Part shown: piece by piece, positions 39,902 through 53,276 of the stretch
How positions within the stretch are numbered: the stretch's first letter is position 1
Layout of the letters: each line of letters starts with the position of its first letter
Assembly (NCBI RefSeq): GCF_018139145.2
Contig: NC_059500.1
Coordinates: forward strand, 58,245,580 to 58,309,579
DNA: 64,000 nt
Source of the DNA: Gymnogyps californianus
Lineage: Eukaryota; Chordata; Aves; Accipitriformes; Cathartidae
Reading direction: 5' to 3'
Program-made: the position numbers and the translations under genes
Notes under the pieces: generated by a model
Told to the model about the DNA's origin: nothing
Seen by the model: only the letters and a program-made list of their open reading frames with translations
Database searches by the model: none

Positions 39902-42900
39902 AACCATCATCCCTCCAACTGTTACTGCTGTAAGACACTTATGGAGCAGATCAGCAGCTGGTGTAAGCTGGACCAAAGCCAGTTTACACTACTTGAGATC
40001 TGGCTTTTAATATTTTCAGTCTTTGCACTTCATGCATCTGTGACATGCATTCATCAGTTGCCCAGGTCAAGGGCTTGGGGTGACAGATCGTTTGGCAGGA
40101 GTTGAGACTTCTATTTCTTAAATGTCAGTGGGAAGTAAAAGGCACAGGAATGTTACTTGCATACTTTCTGAATTGGAAAATTTGGAATGAGACATAAAAC
40201 TTGCAATTTAGTTTTCAGTCATTCTATAACAACCATATTTTTGCAGCTCAAAAAGAGCAGCTTGGGTTTTGCTCAGCTCTGATTATTCTAAAGCCCTTTT
40301 TAGATGCTGCTCTGTACCTCCCCACACTCTTATATTTCAGATGTGGTCACAGCTGTCTCCTGCCACCTGAGCAGACGGTACCGCTTGCCATTGTTACAAG
40401 TTCATTTCCCCCACCTCCCCAGCTTCAATTTTGTTGTGTTGGCTTTACTGCATCCCAGAAGTCCACCTCTTCGTTTGGCATAAATTAATTTATTCATATG
40501 ATAAATTACTCCAATACATAGAAGATTTAGTCAGCAAACTGCTCTGAGGGCTGATGGAAGGACTGGGTCTTCAGGGGAAATGTAAATGCTTTCTGCTTTC
40601 ACTATTCTGGCACCCTTAAGAGGAGGGCTTTTAGAGGACCACTTGTGGGGGATTTAATGACGGGATCCCAGGGTACAGCTTTGTAATGTGAGTCATCTTA
40701 TGGAACAATGATTTCATCTCACACTGATCCAACCCACTGCGTGGAAGCGGTGCAAAAGGAGCAGTGGGACCCCATGGCCAGGCGTGAAGAGAGTAGGACA
40801 ATCCCTTTCAGTGTTAACCTGCTCTTGTGTTGAATTAAGAGTACTTCTACACTCCTGTTTGAATTAAGCATACTTCCAAAGCCCTGTGAATCCTCAGTGG
40901 CAGGGTGTTGTGGCTTTTTTCTTGCACAGAGAGCTCTCTTTGTTCCCTGTTATTTTTTTGGTAACTTCAAACTATAATAAAAGGCGTCTGAATTAAATGA
41001 AGATTTTCTGTTTGTGTAAGAGGTTAATAAAAAAACATCCCCCAATGAAGACATGCCCTGCTAGGCAACATTTGAAGAATGTATTTCACTTGTCTCTCCT
41101 CCCCAGACCCCTGGACATCATTCAGTAAAGACTATAATATTTGTGTAAAATCATATATCATTAAGAAGATGTAATTTGTTACAAGAAGGGGATTCTATAG
41201 GGTCTAATAAATATAACAAGGGGCAGACATCGTCCTAAGAAAGAGGCCACCACCAAATGATGTTATCCCAGAAAAAAAGAGACTTTGTGGTGGTGGCAGA
41301 GCCACAATGTGCTGCCTCTTTAACTCTTCAGTGACAGAAGTTATATAGGATTCACAGAAGATCTTCTAGGGGAACACAGCAAAAAGTATTAAAGTAAAGC
41401 TGACAACAATTGCACAACTTTTTGCTCCCTGCAATGTCATGCACCTCAATATCATGGCAGTTGTTGGACCAGGATGGCAGAAGTATCAGCCAGAAAAAGT
41501 AAGACTGCTTTTATGGTTTCCCATAGGTCCTGCAGACTATTGCTAGTCTCCAAGCCTTTCCCCTTCCCCCAAGGGGAAGGGAGAGAAGAGCAGCTTAAAG
41601 GTTCAACCCTGAGCTAAAAGGAGTAAGATTGTCCCAGTAAGCAAGAGGCTTTTTGGAAACAAGCTCCAGAAAGTTCATAAACCCTGCTCATCCCTGACGA
41701 GCCCCTGGACACGTAGCAGCCTGTGTGCTGAGCAGAATTATGCTAAGTCACAGCTGGCAGCAGCAACATGCCCCGGGGTCAGGCAGCGAGAGCTACTGCC
41801 GTGATGGAGAGGGTCAGTGGAGCCATCTCATCAGCTGAATTTACTAGGGATTGTAAGTGCAGCCTAATTCCTCTGCGGAAGGGGCTTGCTTGCACATGAG
41901 CTATGGGTGAATCAGAGGAGAATGACTCAAATGATCTTTATTCCAACAAAAGTTTTATAAAACCTCATAAATCACCCTTTTTGGCTTGGCTGGTTAGGTT
42001 TTTCTTGTTGCTGTTTTAACTGCAAGGACAACTGTTAAACCACCAACTTTAAAGAAGAAACCTGTTTGCACAAAGACTGGAGACCAAGCAGAAAAGGAAG
42101 AAAATGCTACAAAGCACATTCAGGTGCTTGAAAACACAAAGCCTTGGCACAATTTGGGGTCCTGGGGTAAGGGACTTGCCATCCTAATCTTGGGCTAACC
42201 GTGGGCTGACCCACGGCACCAGTGAGTCATTCCTCTGCCGTTCCTCTCCCATAGGAGTGAACTAGTGCTGCATTAGTAGATATCACTTCCAAGGAAGATA
42301 CCTGAAGATCACCTGGAAGTTTTGAATTGCCTCTGAATCATAAAAAGCTGTGAGCAATTCTCTTTTCTATAAGCAATCCTCAGGAAGGAGAACTGTTTTG
42401 AAGCCACTTAACACTGGCTGTGCAAGATGGTGCTCGCACAGCTAACCTCACTACGGCCACTTTGTCCTGCAGATGTGAACATTTGGGGTTTAGCTTCTCT
42501 CAGAAGGGAAAAATATCTCCGTCAAACATGAAGGCAGTGGTTTTTTCTCATTGTTTACTGACACTTTTCCTGCTGACCGAGTTTGCCTGTAGGTCATGAA
42601 TCTAGGAAGCACTTTGAAGTTTTACATGCAGGGGAATCTTGCTGTGTGGCTTTCTCCAAAGCCCCTCAGCTTTAGGAATGATGTCTAATTACAGGCATTT
42701 TTTTCATTTGTGTTATCAGACTGTCTGAAAAATCGGTAGAAAATTGAACACCAAAATATGGCCTAATATTTTCAAGTTACATTAAAGACCAATAAAAATA
42801 CAGCAATGCTAGACAAGACCTTTTCTAGCTATTGTGAAATTGTTTTGCCTGACATCTAAAAAGCAGATTTTCAGAAGATAAATGATATTACCTTGAAAGC

Positions 42901-45900
42901 CTCAGCCTCTGCCATTTGCTTTTATTTCAGTTCAAAAGATACTTGAAGTGCCAGAGAAACTGGGTACACAAAGCTTGATGCACTATCAATCAGTAAATAA
43001 ATTTATAACCTCTTCAGATTCGGTATCCAACTACAGATCTCGGAGAGCTGCATATGACACCACCGTGATGAGAAATGCTTTGCAATGGAGCGGTCCGTCC
43101 AAGCTCTGACTTAGCAGCCAGGTCCACTAGGAAGGCACAGGAGTGTAGAAGGTGTCAAGCACAACGGGATAATCATCATCCTACAACATCAGTTCCTCCT
43201 CGTAAAGATGAGAAACAAAGTTGCCTGGGGTTGTGGGAAGGGAGAGAAAAGTGACACTAGGAGATCCCAACAGAACAGGTGATGTTTCCAGCAGCCAGAA
43301 ATGTCATTAATTGCTTTCTACCAAATGCCATTTGAGAAAGAATTGAAAGTTATTGCCAGTGATGGTTTCATATTTACGGATACAAATCTGGTGCTGCACT
43401 TGCAGGGATGCCTTGAATACATGCAGTATCTGTGTTAACCTGCACTCACTAGCAAAGGAAATCCAGCATCCCCAAAGCCTGTCGCAACTGCTGGGCAGGC
43501 ACAGAGCAGTGCATGCAGCACGTGTAACAGAGCCCAGAGCTGCTCAGGGCGGCACAACAGTACAGCAGTTTGACATGCCCGCCTGTTTGGTCTTGGAAAT
43601 CGGGACGAGGCTGCCTTTCAAATCCTGGTGGTTATTAATGCATTTACTTCTCACCCTTGGCACCCCAACACACAGGCTGACAAACTCCCTGGGCTGTCAG
43701 TACGGTGCCTGCTCTGTTCAGGCGTGCACACTTTACCCTTAGCAAAGCAGGTATTTCCTCGTGGGGCAAAGGCTCCAGGGTCTCCCCCAGCACAGCAATC
43801 ACTGCCACAGGTGCATGGCCACAGGAACATGGTGGGTGTACGCAGTGTGCATGGGATGGACTGTATCATCTCAAAACATAGTGCAGGTTTCTCAGTGAAG
43901 CACGGCTTCCTGATATCCCAAGCAGCCAGGGAATTAACGCTGTGGTACAGACAGACCAGAAGAAGGGGAAGAAGAGCTTTGCTGTAGCAATGCAGATCCA
44001 CCCCAAGTCACTCAGCCATGCAAGGCAGAGCCCCTTTCCAGGCTCCATGCTGCAGCATAAAGCAGAGCGTGGCCAGGAGGGAAACGCTCAGGGACAGCCC
44101 AGAGCCCATCGTCCCAGCTTGGCAGCACACAGAAAACATTCAGCTCCTCTCTGATTTCAGCCCTGAAGAAGTTGGGTAAAAGGTCAAACACAAAACTTGC
44201 CTCTGAAATTAGATTAATCTATATAAAGGTTTTTGACTGGCAGGAAGATTTGTTAGACTGTGATGTGACGTCACGCGCATGTCTAATAAGGGGTTTGATT
44301 GACAGGCCAACAATTATTAGATATGTCTTTAAGGATAATTAAGTCTGTTGAACAGCACTGTATTATTTGAAGAAAAAAGGGGTCACGTTTTTAATTTTAT
44401 CTTGCTTCTGCCACATGATACAGCATGAGATATAACGTTTCATTTATGATCTGGTAATCTGTTTTCTAAGCTAGCTCCATCCACATCCTTTCCTCTGAGT
44501 TGGGGTATAGGGGGTTACAGGCCCTGGGCAGCCATCAGAGAGAGCACATGAATGAAATTCATCAGATACATTAAAAAAAACAACAAAAAAACCCCAAAAC
44601 TTGTCCTTTTTAAATACCAACTCTCAGCCATCTGCAATCTGTTGTGTATGAGGGGCAACTCCCAAGGAAGAGAACTGCAGCTGCATCCACTTATTTTGCC
44701 CTCGCAAGTAGATTCTCAGCTGATGTAAAACGACAGAGCCTATTGCACTTAGTGGCATAATTTTGCAACAGCTGAGGACATGTGCTTGAGACTTTAAATT
44801 AGCCTTCAATGGAAAGCTGTGTTTCTGTTTGCTGGTTGGCTAAATAAGGACATGTCTGTAAAATTGCAGATGTTGCAACAAGGCAGCTAAGAGGAAGACA
44901 GGAGAAGCAGTTGCTCAGAGCACAGGTATTTGGGGGAAAATTAGTGGAAAATGCTTCTGTGATACATCTGCTTTAAAATCTAAGCTGCCTTCTCAGGTCC
45001 TGTTTGACTTCATGGGTGGCAGAGCAAGTTGTCATAGTGTAGCTCTTAAATACCTATCTGTGGAGTCTTCCTTAAAACTCCGTGTATTGCTCTGACTCTA
45101 CATTCCCAGTAGTTGCATGAACCCTGGAAAGCGCTATGTGGAAACATGGAATAAAGCTACTGCAGGAAAAAAACGGTGGGTAGAACATGTTGCAAAGAGC
45201 AGAAAAGCAACTAAACCACCCAGAGCATTAGTTAAGGTTGTGTTTTGGGAGCTGAAAATGGCAAGAAGTTGAGAATGCTGCAGAAAGATGTAGGTTGCCC
45301 AGCTCTAGCTGGGGACATCGAGTGGCAGCAGCAAATATGTCCCTGTGGCTGAGCAAAGGGTGGCTGGATGAGATGCAGGGTTGGAGAGCTCCATCCCATT
45401 AAACCATTAATGCCTTGGCTAGGTGAAACCAAAGCCCTTTTTGTCCTTGCACTAATGACCTGATTCTGCAGTTTTCACTCAGGAGGGAAATTATTTTTGT
45501 CATTTTTGGTGCCCCAGGAATAATATTACTTGAAGAAGAATCATCAGCCTTTGAAAGGCAAGTATGGTTTCTGTTTGAAATGAAAAAGCCCATTGGCACA
45601 CCTGAGGTAAAAATGGTCTGTGACATTGCTATCAAAGGTGAAGCTGTCTTTAGACTTCAGGAGGTTGAAAAATGCTGACCAGGTGATCTCAAAGTCCTTC
45701 AATGTTTATGATTTTTACACTGACATAAAATATTCCAGTACTTTCACCTGAAAGTGTTTGGAGTCTACCTGATCAAAGTGTTTGGCACTGCAGCCTGTAT
45801 GGTACTAAGGGTAACTGGTAAGGAATCACATGCATGTGAAAAATAAAGGACTAAGTGGTAGGAGCAGTTGAAAGGATAAATATACCATTATGCTGGGTAC

Positions 45901-48900
45901 GCTGGCATTTCTTATCTGACTCATACTGACTAGTTGAATAGTGTAACACTCCACAGTGTTTCTGAAATGGGCCCATTACTGTGATGCCTAACACTACCAG
46001 AGACGATTGTGTTGAATCACAGTTTTTTCCCAGATGAGAAAGACTCAATCAAGGACACAGTCACTTAAGCTGAGAAATACTTGTCCTTGGATAGGAAAAA
46101 TATCTTAAAATATCACTTATCAAAGTGGTGCTTTGTCAAAGATAAAGTTTGTTCTTCATAGTGACCCAGATGTAATGAATTTTGGAACGTGACGTGTAAA
46201 TACTAAGATTTCTCAATACATCTGAAAATTATATTCTGCATAATAAAGTGGCCTCAGCATTGAAAATAAAGTGACAAATGTTCTAGTAACCCAGAATTGA
46301 ACAGGATATTCGGGAGAGGAGGAACAGGAGTTGTTGCTTGGGGCAGTGTCACTGGGAGAAGGCTGCAGCAGTGGAAGAGGCTGCAGCACTGTGTTCTCTG
46401 CAGATCTGGCACGGGACCTGACCTGGGCCAGGAGACGTACGCCTCCAAGCAAAGTCCAGCTGCAATAACTGTGCCATGTTTTGTAGAGGAGATTGTTATT
46501 CTGCAAGGGCACTGGGACTGATCAGAGCAGCTGCTGCAGCTGGCAAAGGCAAACACGATCCACTTTGGTCGATAGACATGGACCGAAGGACACATCTACC
46601 AAGGTCCCTTGCCTGGGAGCCACACTGTCACCTGCATGTGGCTCTGGTGTTGAGGTCTTCCTGCACCAGCTCTCGAGAGGGGAGGTACCACATGGGGGAA
46701 CCATAGAGGATCCAGGCTAAAATTAAACAGCTCAGCGCATGTCTGGCGCCTGTCCTAATGCCACAGCGATGGCATGCACCTTCACTGGTCACCCCTTCCC
46801 ACATCTTTTATCTCCTTCCTGGGAGAAAACTTTTCTCTGCTCCCACTTCTTGGCCCTGACTGCCTTGTATAGACACCAGGTTGAGTCACAGGCAGAGCTG
46901 GTAGTGATAACCGCCCTCAGGGTAATCTCGGTGTCTGAATATAATGTTTGCTTGATTATTTGTAACCTGCTAAACTGCGAGCTTCACAGTCCTTGTTCTT
47001 ATTCAATGCCATAAATAGTGTTAATGCAACACTTATCATCAAGCCTGCGTGATGCTGATAGGCTTTCAGTTCATAAATCACATGCGTTTGTCATTTCTCT
47101 AAACCACTCAACATAACAAATCACACATCTCTTGTGTCAAACTGCCCAGAGTTAACAAGCTACACTTTCTTCACCTTACGGAAAGTTCAGCTCTATTTAA
47201 AGCCAATTTAGACACACACAAAGAAGTAATAGAAGTGTCATTACAAAGAGATGTATGGCAAGGCTTGGAAGAGGCTTGCCATATCCAGCACAGAGCTGGG
47301 GCAAATGCGGAGCGACAGAAGTCAGTGACGGAGATGCCCACTGACCGCAGAGGGACAAGTCCTGGGCTTGGGTTGGATCATGGACTGTTAGGAAATCTGC
47401 CTGATGCTGAAACCAGCACAAGAGTAAAGGAATGAAGCACAAAATGTGATCTCAGACTTGATGTTTCTGCTGCTGGGAATGCTCTCCTTCAGCCGTCATT
47501 GCAACTCTGATGGGGTTCTTGTAAAAGGAACATATCCAACCATTGACAGGACCAATTTGGTTACTTCAGTCGTGTTGAACTCTGCCTTTCCTATTGTATG
47601 TCCACAGCCTCGCTGCTAAACTGTGTTTCCAGTAGTTAGCTGATGCGTTTTGTAGAATGGGCGGTTACCCATCAATAACTGGTATGGCAACAATCAAACT
47701 CATTTCTCGTATGCCACAAAGACTCCCCAAATGCAGTCAGGATCACAGCCACAGTTACAGTCCCGAACAATCTGGCAGTGACAGTTTGGGTCCTCCAGAC
47801 AACAGGGACTTTGGAGATGTTAATAAGCTCCACATTAATTTTTCTGGGTGTACACTATGTATTGCCTCCTGGCTGGGTTCTGGGCAGGGTGGTGTCCCAT
47901 TGCAAAAGGATGCAGTGGTGAGTGCGTGTGCTGGATACACAGGGTGATTTCACAGCGGGTACTTTGATAATTAATTTGTCCTTATCTGCAATGATAACAT
48001 GAAGCATGGTGTAACCTCTTAGTGGAGAGGGGACCTGATGGTTACTGACGGGATGTGGCTGCAAAGTGCCTCATGACTGACGTATTCAGTAACGGTTTGC
48101 GAGTACTGAGTATGGATTTAGTTACCCCAATGTTTTCTGTGGTGACTTATGGAATGAGGGAACCAGACCAGAAGCAGGAGTTCCTAACATATTTGACTCT
48201 AGCTTCTTGATCTCTCAGACAGTTTTTGAAGCAAAGTCTTGTGTGAGTCTGTATTGAGGATATGGTTTCCTAATGACCTTCAGGGCTGCCATTTGCTGTA
48301 CAGCCTCCCCTTTGCTTCCTTTTCTGTAGTGTTATTTCAGAGCAATAACTGATTGCTAGCATACAATTCAGCAAGGACAGGATCAAAAATTTAGCCCTCA
48401 CTGTAGCATTTGTGACACTTCAGAGCCACTAGATTTCTTTCTCGCCTTAATCTGGGCTAACTGATCCCACTGTTCAGGAATAACATACTGAAGGATTTGC
48501 AACCAGCTGAATGGCATACATGTATAATAAAATACAAATTATATGCGGCAATCCCCTACCTTGCAAAAACATAGACATCAGTGTGAGACCTGCAGCTACA
48601 CAATAAAAAGCAAGGACTGGCTAGTACTATGTCTCCCAGACACCGTCGGGGAAAGGAAAAGCTAGTCCCTGAATTAATTCTGAGTTACAGTGGGGATGAG
48701 CGTAAGGGAAATAAATGTAGCTCAGCACAATGTTTAGCAGCTGACATGGCAGGAAGTTTAAAGTCCAGCCAGACGTCTCACACTGTGCAGCACCCCACAC
48801 CACATCTCTTCAGCCAGCGCTGAGCAGCAGTGAGAAACCAGCATCAACAGCTGAGGATGGAGTGCCCGAGGCAGGAGAAATCCTCATCACTTGAGCAGTC

Positions 48901-51900
48901 AGTGGTGTAGCACTGCGGGCTCGCTGCTGCTCCTATCAGTTCAAGAAACCACTGGGCACAGACAAGCAGAGGGGCTCCCGTGGGATGTGCAGCAGCTGGG
49001 CTGCTCCCTGTGGCATGGAGTCGGAGCCTGCATGGGGTTGTGTCTATACAGGAAAATTAACTCTTCTTCAAGGTCCTGGTGCTAGAGGGAGGTTTGGTCT
49101 GCTCTGGCTGCTTATGCCAGTGGTCAGGCTGCAGCTGAGGAGAGAGGTGCTCCAGAGGGGAAGAAATAGTGGGCTTAAAATACGGCCTGAACCAGAAGAT
49201 TGCACTTTTCAACAAGTAGCTGGTAGGAAGCCCAGAAGCTATCATTTGTACAGGCTCTCCAGAGTCAGCAAGCCTCAAGGTTCATCCCTATACCTGGGTG
49301 CAGGGTGAGATGTGCTGCAGGTGAAATTTCCATGTTGAGTGGAGAGAATGGGGGCCACAGCCTGCAGTGTGTTTGCGGTGAAGTGAGTACTGAAGTAAAA
49401 TGATCTTTTGCAGGAATTAAAGCATGGCAGGGTGCTGTGTTAATGAGCTGGGGACTCAAGGGACTCTTTTGGAGAGCAGAAAGGGTTCATAACACCTGGC
49501 CCCTCTTCGCATCAGGAAGGGATCCCTAAGGAGTGTCTGTAGCTCAAGCACTGCTCACTAAGAAATCTCACTACCAAGAGCATCATCCACAATCTTCCTG
49601 TACCAACTACCTTACCTTTGAGGAGAAGAAACTACATTTGCCATGTATTACAGCACAGAGCATTGCTTGATCTCCACGGAGGAGGGTAAATGGGGTTTGT
49701 TTCACTACTCTCTGTATTCAGCTGTATTTTCTCCACCTCTCACTGCAGCTGGGATCTATTCTTTGCTATAATAGCTGACAAGACACCTACAAGCTCTGAG
49801 CGCGAGGCAGAGGATTTCCACCATGGGGCAGGTGGGTCCTCCCAAGCACGTAGCTGAATGGCGTAATAAACCCACCCATGAGCACTGCTTTAACAACTTG
49901 AGGCTCTGCAAAGGCTGGAGTGCCCCAGCAATAACCCCCTGAGCTGTAGCAGAGTGAGGTGGGTGATACCCTGCACACAGCCCAGCCTCTCACCAGCACG
50001 ATGGCATCCCATCATTTCTGCCAGGGAAAGGAGCTGCTCCCAGGGTGAATTACAGTTGCTAGCAGAGTCAAGGTGTCATAGCATGAGAGCAACTGGATTA
50101 TCTAGCCCCTAGCAGGGTCAGACTGGGAATGCATTTTATTGTGTTATATAATTTGATATTAATGAAAAAAATTGTCCTACAAAGTCTTAACATGACTCAA
50201 CCCCATGAAAGAAAAATGACACCCTCCTCATTCACCCAAGGGTTTGTATGGCATTGAAGGTGCTTTTCCCTTCTGAAATGCTGCAGGGATGTTTTGAACC
50301 CTGTTTAAACTGCTGATTTTTCTTTGCTTTGTTAGTTGCAATCTCATCTCCTGAAAAGCTCAGTTGCTGCCAGCGGCCTTAAAAAAGAGCAGCGCTGGAG
50401 TGGGCAAAGGGAGGTGCAGAGGGGAAGGGGACCTGTGATACACTGTGAGGATGCAGCAGCGTTGAGTGAGGAGGTGGTCCCCCATCCTCTCTTGCCCTCT
50501 GACAGCCAGGATGTAGGGCTGGGAGATGAGCTCCCTCCTTCACCTGGGAGTGGTCCCCTTTGGGGGTCTATCTGCCCAGGCTCCACCTGAGTAAGGTATG
50601 GAGGCACTGCAGGGCAGAGCCCCTGCCAGTAGCAGCAGCTGCACCTCTCTGCATGTGGTTCCACATCCCAAATACTTGCCTTCCATAGGCATTAGAGCTG
50701 TGCAAAGAGAAGCATATAAAAGTTTGGGGGCTGAGGGCAGCCCTGTGTTTGAGGACACAGGGAATTATCCCAGGCACTGGGAGGCTTTGCAATGAAGCTG
50801 GGCAGGATGTCATCGTGCTTCATCAGCTCCTACTGAGCCCAGAGCCGAAAGACAAAGCAGAAGATGACACAGAGTAGATGACAGGTTGCCTTAGCGCCTC
50901 TGTTAAAATCAAGCTCCACATCCACAGCAAGGGCCATCTGAGTTCAAGTTTTGCACTAACGTTATACAGAATATTTGTAACGCTCAAAGCAAATTCCTGC
51001 AGGTGTTGCATAGGAAATGCAAAGCTGCCTTAGGTCCCACGTGAGTAAGAAATTGCAACAGATGTGGAGGTGGCTCCTATCCTCCCTCCCACCACCTTGT
51101 TGGTTGGAGAAGGACAGTCCCCACACCTCATCTGCTGGGACGTTCTCCAGCCCCTGGGGCTACCTGCTTGTCTGGGCACCTCCACCAGCGAATACTATGC
51201 TAGCCCAGACCTCAGCTATTCATGGGCAAGAGTTTAAAATATGTTGACATCACTGTTGGTATGTTTTATTTGGAATAGATCACCTCGCAGCTGGTTTAAC
51301 AGACAGTCATATTGATTTAGCTGCAGTGTCATTTGTCCTTCGCTCATTTTTGGAGCTGAATTTAACCAAATCTTCAGTAACTGGTCAAATTCTCACACAA
51401 TCAAACACTCTCTCTCCTTTACTGAAGCTATTCAAGGACTCCGCATCTGAGGTCTACGTTGGGAGCCAGCAGGGCAAACTGGGACTCCCCAGCCAGAACT
51501 GGGACTGGGTTCTGCAAAGTGCCTTGAAGATGGGGAGTGCAGGGGTCATGCTATAATTCTAACTTTCTTCATCTCTTCAGAAAGTGAACGTGTGACAAGA
51601 AAAGCGAATGAGGCTGGGCTCCCCTGCAGCCCCTCCTGGTCCCGCAGGATCCCAGTGGTCTCCAGGACACCTCTCACCACCCTGATTAACCTCCCAGCCA
51701 TCCTGTAATGCAAGTTGGGGCTAAACTCTGCAGTTTTCCAACAAAACTTGTAATACCCAAAGAACTTCAATGGATTTCAGATTCCGAACTCCCTTGGATA
51801 ATCCTCTGATAATCCTTGCCTAAAATCACAGTATTTAAACAATTCAAGGCAAGTACATGAAGATGAATTAATTCAGTCTTGGTTCATGCAGTAATTAACT

Positions 51901-53168
51901 ACTCAGTTCTCCAAAGCAGTTTTAACAACCTCTGAATGCAACTTGATATCAAAGTTAAAAAATAATGTTTTCCATTTCCTTAGTATTTTTATGCTCTTGA
52001 AACACACACATATATGGCAAATTCACAGAAGTGCCGTGCAGATATGGAGCAATATTATAGTTTACATTAAAGTAAACCATAAGAATAAGAATTACAGCTT
52101 AATAAGGTCAGAGCCACAGGTGTATAGACAGAATAAGATTTATTTATTTGTTGTTCAACCAACAAGTTGGGTGAAACAGCAAGCAAATGTTTCTGTCCAC
52201 AAGCCCTAACAATGAAATCCGAAGCAGCAAACTTAAAGCTTTGCAGGTCCAGATCATACTATTTCTAAGTTTTGCTGAACCAAAGTGATAATTTGACAGG
52301 AAAGCATAGAGCAGAAGGAGACATTAGCAAGAAGCCTGAGATGGGGAAAGGGTAGTTATTGTCTACAGAGTATTGATGGTTCATTCCAGGTCAGGGGAAA
52401 ACAAAAATATACTCTAAAACTAATATCTCTGCTGAGTTCCTGATTTTTGGTACTCTGCAGAGTTATAAATTTTCATTCCCAGGTTCATCTTTTGAAGGTC
52501 TTTCTCGGGTTTCCCTTGAGGATCAGGGCTGGAGCAGTATCAGCTGTTCTGTGGGGAATATGCCCTTGGGAACCCGAAGTTCTCCTAATTTCTATATGAA
52601 AGTCGTGTCTGGTGGGGAGAGCTGTCTGGTTTTGCCTGTGTACTTGCTGCAGAGCCCTTGTGCCCCAGCTGCAGGCGCAGGACCTGGAAGCCAGTGTGTT
52701 CCCCCACCCTGGGGGGATGCTGGCCCCAGGCTGCAAGACTGGCTGGGATGCAGGGACGCCCACCCAGGCCTGGCCAGTGGGAAGCACCTGGCACAGGGGC
52801 TGCTGAGAGCTGCATGTCACGGAGCAGCAGGAGGGAGGCGGGGAGCCCTGCAGGTCCGAAATGCCCTGAGACCGAGAAGAGGAGGAGGGAGGGATGATCC
52901 TCGTTCCTTGCTTTGGAGTAAATGGAAATAAACACACCGCACAAGTGCCCCAGCTGCAAGGGGGTCTCCTCCTCAGAGCTTTTCAGCTCCACCGGACAGA
53001 TAAGTAGCAAAGACATTTGCCAGCGAGGGGAGTTTGACCAGCCTGAAAATTTGTGGCTGTGATTTGGACCCTTGTCATGCCCACGTACTGTGTCACTGCG
53101 AGAGGAATTCAGTTACCATGGGTTACCCTATCAGTACGGGGACCAAGTGCCTCCCCTCCCAACAGCTC
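39902..53168. other. Intergenic between S100Z and CRHBP, no gene recognised
   Basis: No coding exon and no clear young transposon was found across 13 kb. The motif cluster at 44.2 kb lies here. GC content rises from about 46 kb, which produces many spurious open frames (for example near 52.5-53.0 kb). Confidence 0.5.
44200..44345. promoter_or_regulatory. Candidate enhancer: PBX-MEIS decamer, CRE and homeodomain sites
   Basis: Within about 140 bases there are a palindromic homeodomain-type site (GATTAATC, near 44212), a perfect CRE (TGACGTCA, 44266-44273), an exact PBX-MEIS/PREP decamer (TGATTGACAG, 44296-44305) and TAAT-type sites (TCTAATAAG, AATTATTAG, GATAATTAAG). The block lies in the gene-free interval between S100Z and CRHBP, about 9 kb upstream of CRHBP. 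The motifs are read directly; enhancer function and target gene are inferred. Confidence 0.4.
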
Positions 53169-53177
53169 TATAAAAAG
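53169..53177 (+). promoter_or_regulatory. CRHBP: TATA box of CRHBP
   Basis: TATAAAAAG lies about 108 bases upstream of the CRHBP ATG in a moderately GC-rich context. A start about 30 bases downstream would be near 53200 and give a 5' UTR of roughly 75 bases. No CpG island is seen, so this looks like a focused, tissue-restricted promoter, in contrast to F2RL1. Confidence 0.75.
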
Positions 53178-53276
53178 AGTCTCTCCAAGATACCCCAGCG
53201 GCTCCTGCCTACCGGCGCAGACCGGGAGAAACTTCGCCACAGGGAGAGAGGGAGGGCTGCCAGAGGAGGTGTCAGC

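Noticed and set aside
41555..41590. C-rich/G-rich inverted repeat with a stem of about 9 bases
   Set aside because: Short, in a low-complexity context, with no associated gene or terminator role in a eukaryotic genome.
52485..53016. Overlapping 126- to 150-aa frames on both strands upstream of CRHBP
   Set aside because: GC-rich DNA with Pro/Gly/Ser-rich products in all frames and no family match. Most likely noncoding sequence upstream of the promoter.
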